A stretch of 5,900 nucleotides of DNA, taken from positions 1-5,900 of the forward strand of contig CAMBFP010000070.1 in assembly GCA_945865745.1 (NCBI GenBank). The letters run 5' to 3'. Under the pieces are notes generated by a model that saw only the letters and a list, made by a program, of their open reading frames with translations, searched no databases and was not told the DNA's origin. Shown here piece after piece: positions 1-5,506 of this stretch. Origin of the DNA: Rhizobium sp. Q54. GTDB taxonomy: Bacteria; Pseudomonadota; Alphaproteobacteria; Rickettsiales; UBA1997. The position numbers were made by a program, and so were the translations under genes. The first letter of the stretch is position 1. The number at the start of each line of letters is the position of its first letter.

Positions 1-258
1 CACAAGCGCGCCGAAATGGTAAAAAATTATTTAACCAAGAATGGTGTGGCAGAAAATATGATTGAAATGCGTTCGGTTGGTGAAGATTTTCCGGATATTT
101 TAACTAAAGATGGCACGCAGCAGCAAGATAATAGGGTTGTTAAAATTTGCGTTTTGCGTGGCGCGAAATCTTTTGAAAATTTTCCACTACCATTGATCGA
201 AAATTTTGTTTACCGGGAATCGCTGTTAAAGGCTCGCAAGGAGCGCGGGCTTAAATAA
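1..258 (+). CDS. OmpA/MotB-family peptidoglycan-binding protein, C-terminal part (5' end outside window)
   Basis: The frame is open from base 1 and ends at TAA 256-258, giving the last 85 residues. An internal Met at base 16 is not the likely start, because the residues before it (HKRAE) already belong to the conserved motif. Seen: the RAxxVxxYLxxxGV helix signature (RAEMVKNYL, then GV), a VGEDFP segment matching the usual GExxP turn, and a DNRVVKI strand matching the closing NRRVxI of the domain. In this family the Arg of 'RA' helps bind the diaminopimelate of peptidoglycan; here it is residue 3 of the fragment. About 35 basic residues follow the domain, longer than a typical OmpA end. The likely role is anchoring an envelope protein to peptidoglycan in the periplasm. 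An OmpA porin, a Pal-like lipoprotein and a MotB-like protein cannot be told apart without the N-terminus. It converges on gatB. Confidence 0.85.
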   Translation, partial: HKRAEMVKNYLTKNGVAENMIEMRSVGEDFPDILTKDGTQQQDNRVVKICVLRGAKSFENFPLPLIENFVYRESLLKARKERGLK

Positions 259-324
259 AGTTTTTAATATTGCTGGCGAGGGTGAAGAAATGATGCGGAG
301 TAGAATGGGCTATCCCTGAATCTT
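259..324. other. Short convergent intergenic gap, no clear terminator
   Basis: This is the 66-base gap between the ends of the OmpA-like gene and gatB, which face each other. A shared bidirectional terminator would be expected here, but I see no convincing stem with a T-run. The only candidate, GGGCTATCCC at 307-316, has a 3-base stem. Termination may be Rho-dependent or use a structure I cannot recognise by eye. Confidence 0.5.
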
Positions 325-1791
325 TTAAACCTTCTTCGAATCTTTAAACTTTCTCAGAATTTCATTAACCATTCCAGGATTTGCCTGCCCCTTGCTCGCT
401 TTCAAACTCTGACCAACAAAGAATCCGTGAAGTTTTTCATCGCCGGCAGCGTATTTTGCGAATTGATCGGCATTTGCAGCAATCACTTCAGTAACAATTT
501 TTTCAATTGCGCCGGAATCAGAAACTTGCCTCAGGCCTTTGGATTGAACGATCTTCGCTGCGCCTTCTCCAGTTTCGACCATGATGTCTAAAACATCTTT
601 GGCGATTTTTCCGGAAATTTCTCCGCTCTTCATTAGATCAAAAAGTCCGCCTAAATTTTCTGCTGAAACTTTCAGATTTTCGAAATTGATTCCGAGTTTA
701 TTCATGCGTCCGAACAGCTCTACTGTAAACCAGGTTACGCATATTTTTGGTTCATGCTTTTGAATTAATTTTTCAAAATAAGCAGAAATTTCTTCGTTGG
801 CGGTGAGTACCCCGGCATCGTATTCTGTAAGCCCAAGGTTGCTGATGTAACGAGCTTTACGCGCTTGTGGAAGTTCAGGTAAAGATCTTTTGATTTCATC
901 GACATACTCTTGGCTAATTACCAATGGAGGCAAATCTGGATCAGGAAAATAGCGGTAATCCATTGCATCTTCTTTGCTGCGCATCGTTCTGGTTTCTCCT
1001 GTTATTGCATCAAAAAGACGAGTTTCTTGATCGATTTTTCCGCCATTTTCTAAAATTTCTACTTGGCGTGCAGCCTCGAATTCAATGGCGCGAGAGATGT
1101 TACGCATTGAGTTAAGATTTTTTATTTCGCAGCGAGTTCCTAATTTTGTTTCGCCGATTTTACGCACAGAAACATTGGCGTCGCAGCGCAAATTTCCTTT
1201 TTCCATATCGCCATCAGAAGTGCCGAGAGTGCGCACAATCGCACGAACTGTTTTTACATATTCTGATGCCTCGAAAGGTGAATTCATATCAGGCTTGGAA
1301 ACTATTTCCATCAACGCAACACCCGAGCGGTTTAGATCAATGAGAGAAAGGGTTGGGTGCTGATCGTGAATTGATTTTCCGGCATCTTGTTCGAGGTGAA
1401 TTCTTTCAACGCGAATTGTTTTTCTGCTGCCATCTTCAAGTCCAATTTCAACTTCTCCTTCGCCAACAATTGGATCTAAAAATTGAGAGATTTGGTAACC
1501 TTGCGGCAAGTCGGGATAGAAATAATTTTTACGATCAAAAATCGATCTAAGGTTAATTTGCGCATTAATGCCTAAGCCAGTTTTTACTGCTTGTTTTACG
1601 CATTCTTCATTAATCGTCGGAAGCATACCAGGCATGGCCGCATCAACCAATGAAACATGAGAATTTTGTGCTGCACCAAACTCGGTCGCAGCTCGGGAAA
1701 ATAATTTTGAATGTGAAGCAACTTGTGCGTGAATTTCGCAGCCAACCACCAGTTCGTAAATGTTATTTTTGCCTTGGATTGTGTAAGTCAT
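325..1791 (-). CDS. gatB: Aspartyl/glutamyl-tRNA(Asn/Gln) amidotransferase subunit B
   Basis: GatB is the tRNA-binding and kinase-like subunit of the cytoplasmic GatCAB complex. The complex activates Glu-tRNA(Gln) or Asp-tRNA(Asn) with ATP and amidates it with ammonia from GatA. The 488-residue length is normal for the family. Seen: the N-terminal catalytic cradle with VGCEIHAQV (residues 16-24; most members have GLEIHxQ), FDRKNYFYPDLPQGYQ (85-100), the HLEQDAGK block (132-139), DLNRSGVALMEIVSKPD (152-168), LRCDANVSVR (201-210) and DYRYFPDPDLPPL (278-290). A helical linker and a YqeY-like tRNA-binding tail follow, ending with the GQANPGMVNEIL segment (468-479). The ATG at 1789-1791 gives the expected N-terminus; no Shine-Dalgarno is visible. 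gatA and gatC are not adjacent in this window, so the gene appears to be expressed separately from them. Confidence 0.98.
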   Translation of the reverse strand: MTYTIQGKNNIYELVVGCEIHAQVASHSKLFSRAATEFGAAQNSHVSLVDAAMPGMLPTINEECVKQAVKTGLGINAQINLRSIFDRKNYFYPDLPQGYQISQFLDPIVGEGEVEIGLEDGSRKTIRVERIHLEQDAGKSIHDQHPTLSLIDLNRSGVALMEIVSKPDMNSPFEASEYVKTVRAIVRTLGTSDGDMEKGNLRCDANVSVRKIGETKLGTRCEIKNLNSMRNISRAIEFEAARQVEILENGGKIDQETRLFDAITGETRTMRSKEDAMDYRYFPDPDLPPLVISQEYVDEIKRSLPELPQARKARYISNLGLTEYDAGVLTANEEISAYFEKLIQKHEPKICVTWFTVELFGRMNKLGINFENLKVSAENLGGLFDLMKSGEISGKIAKDVLDIMVETGEGAAKIVQSKGLRQVSDSGAIEKIVTEVIAANADQFAKYAAGDEKLHGFFVGQSLKASKGQANPGMVNEILRKFKDSKKV

Positions 1792-2154
1792 TTTAGTTTT
1801 TTGCTTTGTTCTTCGTAAAAAATTTTATTTCGAAACGATCAATCTAACGAGTTTTTTCTCAAGTTACTTTCTGGTGTTGCAAGAGATTTTGATTTCGATT
1901 TTTGAGTCTTTTTTTAATTCAAAATCATCTATGTAATCTTGCAAATTCTAGCTCTTTAAGTCTTTGTGATTTTTAGGGTGCCTCTCAAAATTCACTTCCA
2001 CTTCTAACCTGGGCTCTAAATCTCAAAACCTTGATCTATGGGCTTTCACAAGAAATTAATTTTCTGCTTTACTGGTTATCTTGAATAGATCGCGCGAGCT
2101 TAGAGCAAAGATTCTCTACGACAGATTATCGAAATTAAAAATAAGTGAAATATC
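1792..2154. other. 363-base intergenic region without an intact gene; possible decayed coding frame on minus strand
   Basis: This lies downstream of yciB and upstream of gatB, both minus strand. I see no tRNA, rRNA or recognisable small RNA and no open frame of useful length. Read on the minus strand in the yciB frame past its stop, the sequence holds two protein-like stretches at 1864-2022: 24 codons (starting DLEPRLEVEV, ending HKDLKS), then TAG at 1948-1950, then 27 codons (starting NLQDYIDDFE, ending SCNTRK) to TAA at 1864-1866. They are rich in Glu, Lys and Asp with many purine-first codons. Further upstream in the same frame, stops at about 2023, 2056 and 2116 break it up. It may be a gene remnant or chance. 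A 5-base-pair hairpin at 2101-2118 has no T-run. The gap probably also carries the gatB promoter. Confidence 0.4.
1815..1850 (-). promoter_or_regulatory. Possible gatB promoter (weak)
   Basis: On the minus strand a TAAAAT hexamer (plus-strand 1822-1827) fits a -10 box. A poor -35-like TCGTTA lies 17 bases upstream (1845-1850). Transcription would start near 1815, leaving a leader of about 24 bases before the gatB ATG. AT-rich DNA yields such matches by chance, so the call rests mainly on position. Confidence 0.22.
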
Positions 2155-2745
2155 TTAGCTCTTAATTTCTCTCATCATGAAAGGAATTTGAGAAATCGTG
2201 AAGAGCAGTGAAATTGGCATCATCCCGAATACTTTGAATTGCACCCAGAAATCAGTCGAGCAGGTGCGCCAGATGGCTTCATTAAGCAGTGCTAAAAAGA
2301 CAAAAAAACAAGCCCAGCGTATTGAAAGAGTAAGCCAGGCTTCGTTACGCATTTTGATTTGTTCGCCAAGAAGATAGGAGAGCAGAGGTTTTTTGGCGAG
2401 GTAGCCGTAAAATAAAATTGCTGCAAAAAGCAGGTTGATGATCGTCGGTTTTATTTTGATGAAGATGTCATTTTTTAGCAGCACTGTTAACCCGCCGAAG
2501 ATGGCAAGAACAATGCCAGAAACCAATGCTACTGTGGAAATTTTTCTGGTTAGGAGGTAAGAAATAGTCAGCGCAAAAAAAGTAGTGATGACCATGTAGA
2601 TCGTTGCGGTGATTAGTGGATCAGGGGTTTTAGTAAATTTGTAACAGGCAAAAAAAACAATTAACGGCAAGTAATCGTAAAGAAATTTAGAGAAGCCATC
2701 ATGCGACTTTTTCGCTAATTTTTCTGGTGCGGATTTTTTTTTCAT
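2155..2745 (-). CDS. yciB: YciB/IspA-family inner-membrane protein (septation protein A)
   Basis: This 196-residue, very hydrophobic protein is close to the family's usual 175-200. Seen: a charged N-terminal tail (MKKKS..), then about six likely membrane segments near residues 22-36, 43-65, 69-90, 101-116, 137-157 and 170-188. The family hallmark FGGLTxLL....FIKxKPTI is present as FGGLTVLLKNDIFIKIKPTI (83-102), and WALLN-type residues occur later (FLALLNEAIW, 150-159; FWVQFKVFG, 166-174). YciB proteins sit in the inner membrane and have been linked to cell envelope synthesis and division; their biochemical activity is not settled. The ATG overlaps the stop of the upstream FKBP-like gene as ATGA and has no Shine-Dalgarno (the bases before it read CCTCC), so translation is probably coupled. 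The second to fourth codons are a run of nine A. It is last in the rnhB operon. Confidence 0.9.
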   Translation of the reverse strand: MKKKSAPEKLAKKSHDGFSKFLYDYLPLIVFFACYKFTKTPDPLITATIYMVITTFFALTISYLLTRKISTVALVSGIVLAIFGGLTVLLKNDIFIKIKPTIINLLFAAILFYGYLAKKPLLSYLLGEQIKMRNEAWLTLSIRWACFFVFLALLNEAIWRTCSTDFWVQFKVFGMMPISLLFTISQIPFMMREIKS

Positions 2746-3326
2746 TGGCAGGAGGTTTGAGTGCTGATGTTTGTATCTACTGATGTTACGGAAATCTGGT
2801 ATCTCAAATCGGAATGATGAAAATTTAGCATGTCATTTATTTTTTGATCATTGCTCTTAAAGTCATTTGGGATGTTGATATTCCTGATTCCGCCACTCTT
2901 CATGCCGATGATGTTTTGTTCAACAACTCTATTGAGAGCGCTACCAATAGTTAATTTTTCTGAGCTTACCGTTTTTAATGTTTTGTTATTTGCCCCGTAG
3001 ATTCCGTAAGCAATTTCAACTTCGCTTCCACAAGAAATTACATTTTCACCCTTACCAATTTCCAGATCTTCAATTGTAATTTTTGCTACAGGATTAGGTT
3101 GATTAGGCCTAATCTCTTTGCCTTCTTGAGCCGTGTTTACAGTGGAAATAATGAAGCGACTTTTATTTTTTGCTTCATTGAAAGTTTTACCAACTTCTTC
3201 TTTCGATAGGCGATTGCCGAGAGACTCAGGCTTTTCTTTGTTAGAAAAAAGTGCGAAGTAAAGAATGGCGCCGATACCAATAAATTTTATTAGCGGGATG
3301 CGTAAAATATCTAAAATTTTATTCAT
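2742..3326 (-). CDS. Membrane-anchored, divergent FKBP-like protein (putative peptidyl-prolyl isomerase fold)
   Basis: This is a 194-residue protein with one hydrophobic anchor near residues 9-27, a linker, and an FKBP-like region at about 80-185. Seen: GKGENVISCGSEVEIAYGIYG (91-111), resembling the FKBP pattern GxGxxxxxGxxVxVxYxG; LTIGSALNRVVEQNIIGMKSGG (125-146), resembling the IGxxxxIxGxxxGMxxG loop; and IRNINIPNDF (147-156), resembling RxxxIPxxxxYG. Several ligand-pocket residues of FKBP12 look replaced: the F-D pair by Leu-Lys, the pocket Trp by Val, and the last Tyr by Phe. I infer a periplasmic or membrane-side chaperone-like domain with weak or no isomerase activity. The ATG overlaps the tsaC stop by 4 bases, and AAGGA at 3338-3342, 11 bases upstream, is the only decent Shine-Dalgarno in the operon. 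The family call is by eye and less secure than the neighbours. Confidence 0.62.
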   Translation of the reverse strand: MNKILDILRIPLIKFIGIGAILYFALFSNKEKPESLGNRLSKEEVGKTFNEAKNKSRFIISTVNTAQEGKEIRPNQPNPVAKITIEDLEIGKGENVISCGSEVEIAYGIYGANNKTLKTVSSEKLTIGSALNRVVEQNIIGMKSGGIRNINIPNDFKSNDQKINDMLNFHHSDLRYQISVTSVDTNISTQTSCQ

Positions 3327-3922
3327 AAAATTACTGGTCCTTGACGAAGAATTGTGATTTTGTTGTCGATGATTTTAGCTACGGTTGATGCGGGTTGATG
3401 AGATATCTCACCCTCAATTAATAAGTCGATATTGGGGAGGGTATTTTTAATTTCATCGGGATTTGTGGCTGCTGTTGCGCCACTAATATTTACGCTAGTC
3501 ACCGCTAAAATTCCGTCAAATTTTTTGAATAATTCTTTGACGAAAAAATTATCCACAACGCGAAATCCTAAAAAATTATCGGAATTTCTATTAAGGTTAG
3601 AAGCTATATATGAAAAAGCTTCATCGCGTGTTTCTAAAACCAGAGTTAGTGCGCCAGGTAAGAATTTTTTAGCAATTTCTTCTGCTTTTTTATCGAAGAA
3701 AAAAATTTTTTTTGCTGCGTCGAGATCTTTAACAAAAATTGCAATCGGCTTTTTTGGATCACGATTTTTGATTTGATAAAGAGTCTCTACGGCCTTGAAA
3801 TTACTAGCATCAGCTGCGAGTGCATAAACTGTATCAGTAGAAAAAGAAATTACTTTTCCATGATGCAAAAACTCAGAAGCTAGCGTTGCGGCATTAGGAT
3901 CTTTCTCATTAACTACTAGCAT
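3323..3922 (-). CDS. tsaC: Threonylcarbamoyl-AMP synthase, YrdC/Sua5 family (short TsaC form)
   Basis: The enzyme makes L-threonylcarbamoyl-AMP from threonine, bicarbonate and ATP. This is the first step of t6A modification at position 37 of ANN-decoding tRNAs, completed by TsaD/TsaB/TsaE in the cytoplasm. At 199 residues it is the YrdC-only type, lacking the C-terminal Sua5 domain. Seen: GKVISFSTDTVYALAADA (22-39), the KxR motif in IKNRDPKKPI (51-60; K52, R54), FLPGALTLVLE (87-97), and the SxN motif in AVTSVNISG (140-148; S143, N145), then PASTVAKI (177-184) and the terminal ILRQG strand. The start codon lies inside rnhB (14-base overlap) with no Shine-Dalgarno, implying coupled translation. 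An A8T7 tract (minus strand; 3699-3713) encodes KKIFF near residue 72 and could be prone to slippage. Confidence 0.93.
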   Translation of the reverse strand: MLVVNEKDPNAATLASEFLHHGKVISFSTDTVYALAADASNFKAVETLYQIKNRDPKKPIAIFVKDLDAAKKIFFFDKKAEEIAKKFLPGALTLVLETRDEAFSYIASNLNRNSDNFLGFRVVDNFFVKELFKKFDGILAVTSVNISGATAATNPDEIKNTLPNIDLLIEGEISHQPASTVAKIIDNKITILRQGPVIL

Positions 3923-4550
3923 GAAGTATTGATTTTATTGGCTCGAATGACTTGCGATGAAACTCACAAATTCCATGTTCACGAATTTTTTCGCGATGAA
4001 ATTGAGTCGGATATCCAGCATGTTTGGCGAAACCGTATTGCGGATATTTTTGATCTAGGTCGCACATGATTTGATCGCGAGTTTCTTTAGCAATAATCGA
4101 TGCTGCGGCGATTGAAAAACTCTTTTGATCGCCTTTCACAATAGCTAAAATTTCACTGATTTTATCCTGTTTTTTGAAGGGAATAAAATTGCCGTCGACC
4201 AAAATTATTTGCGGAGAAATTTTATATTTTTTCTGTAAATCCAAATAGGCTCGAAGCATTGCCAACTTAGTCGCTTCAAGAATATTGATCTCATCAATTA
4301 TTTTTTCGTCAACAATTCCAACGCCAAACTTTGCTTTATTTTTTAGTTCAAAAAAGATTTTTTTACGTCGCAATTTCGAGAGTTTTTTTGAATCATTGAT
4401 TTCGCAGTTATTTCCATCGGAAAAATCCCCTCGATCAAGAATTACGCAAGCAGCCACAACAGGCCCAGCAAGTGGTCCACGACCAGCTTCGTCAATGCCG
4501 GCAACAAATAAATTTTGGTAATTATTTTCGATTAAAAAACTCGGTTGCAT
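3909..4550 (-). CDS. rnhB: Ribonuclease HII
   Basis: RNase HII cuts the RNA strand of RNA/DNA hybrids and nicks 5' of single ribonucleotides in DNA, starting ribonucleotide excision repair. At 213 residues it is a normal length. Seen: GIDEAGRGPLAGPVV (18-32) with catalytic D20 and E21; NDSKKLS (52-58); ILVDGN with D119; KGDQKSFSIAAASIIAKETRD (139-159) with D141; and the C-terminal YGFAKHAGYPTQFH (172-185) and HRKSF (198-202) segments. All four acidic metal-binding positions of the family (D16, E17, D108, D126 in E. coli) are matched. The ATG at 4548-4550 gives a typical N-terminus; a weak GAGA lies about 15 bases upstream. It is the first gene of a minus-strand operon and overlaps tsaC by 14 bases. 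Confidence 0.97.
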   Translation of the reverse strand: MQPSFLIENNYQNLFVAGIDEAGRGPLAGPVVAACVILDRGDFSDGNNCEINDSKKLSKLRRKKIFFELKNKAKFGVGIVDEKIIDEINILEATKLAMLRAYLDLQKKYKISPQIILVDGNFIPFKKQDKISEILAIVKGDQKSFSIAAASIIAKETRDQIMCDLDQKYPQYGFAKHAGYPTQFHREKIREHGICEFHRKSFEPIKSILHASS

Positions 4551-4615
4551 TTGTAGTTACTTTTCTCTTTATTGCGCACTCCCTTTTCTCGTAAGTTAAT
4601 TCTAACATAATCCCA
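4551..4615. promoter_or_regulatory. Divergent promoter region between rnhB and the DsbA-like gene
   Basis: Both start codons face outward from these 65 bases, so promoters for both directions should lie here or just inside the genes. Minus strand: TAGAAT at 4599-4604 is a good -10 match, but its -35 would fall inside the DsbA-like gene and is weak. Plus strand: TTGCGC (4572-4577) and GTTAAT (4595-4600), 17 bases apart, form a moderate candidate. It would start transcription near 4607, leaving a leader of under 10 bases, which fits the absence of a Shine-Dalgarno before ATG 4616. The location is well supported; the exact boxes are guesses. Confidence 0.4.
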
Positions 4616-5506
4616 ATGTCATTCATAAATAAAAATCTTGGCGACAAACCTTCTTTGGTTAAGCCAATCGCAGTTGTTGTTGTTGTGCTACTTTTAGTCG
4701 GCGGAATTTACACTTTTCTTGGTAATAAAAAATCTGAAAAACCAGCTGGCGAAGAAGCTAAGAAAGAAGCTCCAATAAATGAAGGTGACATCATGGGGGC
4801 AGGTGTAAAGCCAAGCGGCCTAGATAAGGATGATAAAGTTAAGAATGTTGAAGATGTTGAAAAAGTGGTTGCCAAATGGATCGAAGCTAACCCTCATATT
4901 GTTCTTCAATCAGTTGCTAACATGCAAAAAAAGATGGGTGAAGATCGCATGAAAAATGCCCAACAAAATATCGGTTCCAAGAAAGAAGAGATTTTCAACA
5001 ACAAAAATTCTGCCTCTTATGCACCTGCCGACGCTGACGTAACCGTGGTTGAATTCTTCGATTACAACTGCGGCTATTGCAAAAAAGCTCACGCATCTCT
5101 TGAGCAATTCCTGCAAGGAGATAAAAAAGTTAAAGTTGTTTACAAAGAGTTCCCAATCCTTGGCCAACCTTCAATGGAAATGGCGCAAGTTTCTGTCGCG
5201 GTTAATCTTAACTTCCCAGAATCTTACAAAAAATTTCATGATGCTTTGATGAAATCAAACGAACATGGAAAAGCTGGAGCTTTAAAAATCGTTAAATCAG
5301 TTGGTCTTAACTCTGCTAAAGTTGAAGAATCATTGAAGAGTCAAAAAGAAAAGATCGATGCCTTGATTCAAGAAAGTCTTACTCTTGGTAGTTTAATTGG
5401 AATCAACGGAACCCCAGGTTTTGTAATCGGCGAAGAGTTATTCCCAGGTGCCATGGAAGCTCAAGCTCTTAAAGATAAAGTCGCTGCAGTTAGAGCTGCA
5501 AAATAG
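4616..5506 (+). CDS. Membrane-anchored DsbA/Com1/ScsC-like thiol-disulfide oxidoreductase
   Basis: This 296-residue protein probably faces the periplasm, where it would form or rearrange disulfide bonds. Seen: a short polar N-terminus, one hydrophobic segment (about 17-35, with no obvious cleavage or lipobox site, so likely a retained anchor), and a charged Lys/Glu linker. A helical stretch at about 78-112 (VEKVVAKWIEANPHIVLQS..) resembles the N-terminal oligomerisation helix of ScsC/Com1-type proteins. A thioredoxin-fold domain follows from about 138. The strand VVEFFDYNCGYCKKAH (144-159) carries the active-site CGYC (C152, C155); ING-TPGFVIGEEL (263-275) holds the cis-proline loop with P267, and FPGAM follows. 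These match DsbA_Com1-like proteins. It could be an oxidase or an isomerase, the latter if it oligomerises. No Shine-Dalgarno is visible. The stop codon abuts the next gene's ATG. Confidence 0.93.
   Translation: MSFINKNLGDKPSLVKPIAVVVVVLLLVGGIYTFLGNKKSEKPAGEEAKKEAPINEGDIMGAGVKPSGLDKDDKVKNVEDVEKVVAKWIEANPHIVLQSVANMQKKMGEDRMKNAQQNIGSKKEEIFNNKNSASYAPADADVTVVEFFDYNCGYCKKAHASLEQFLQGDKKVKVVYKEFPILGQPSMEMAQVSVAVNLNFPESYKKFHDALMKSNEHGKAGALKIVKSVGLNSAKVEESLKSQKEKIDALIQESLTLGSLIGINGTPGFVIGEELFPGAMEAQALKDKVAAVRAAK

Noticed and set aside
307..316. GGGCTATCCC between the convergent genes as a bidirectional terminator
   Set aside because: A 3-base stem without a flanking T-run is too weak to call.
330..345. 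TTCGAATC as a tRNA T-loop signature
   Set aside because: It lies inside the gatB coding end, with no acceptor, D or anticodon stem around it.
924..1550. Plus-strand open frames opposite gatB
   Set aside because: They lie entirely antisense to a clearly conserved gene and encode no recognisable motifs.
1981..2030. Direct repeat TCTCAAAA and pyrimidine-rich tract as a CRISPR or regulatory repeat
   Set aside because: Only two 8-base copies with no regular spacing; consistent with skewed base composition.
2038..2088. Plus-strand mini-ORF starting MGFHKK (16 codons)
   Set aside because: Too short, no ribosome binding site and no recognisable similarity; expected by chance.
2101..2118. TAGAG...CTCTA hairpin downstream of yciB as a Rho-independent terminator
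   Set aside because: The stem is only 5 base pairs with an 8-base loop, and no T-run follows on either strand.
3432..3776. 114-codon plus-strand open frame opposite tsaC
   Set aside because: It is antisense to a gene with intact YrdC motifs; Ser/Phe/Lys-rich shadow translation.
4910..5249. Antisense and out-of-frame open frames within the DsbA-like gene
   Set aside because: They overlap the thioredoxin domain with its CGYC motif; shadows without independent support.
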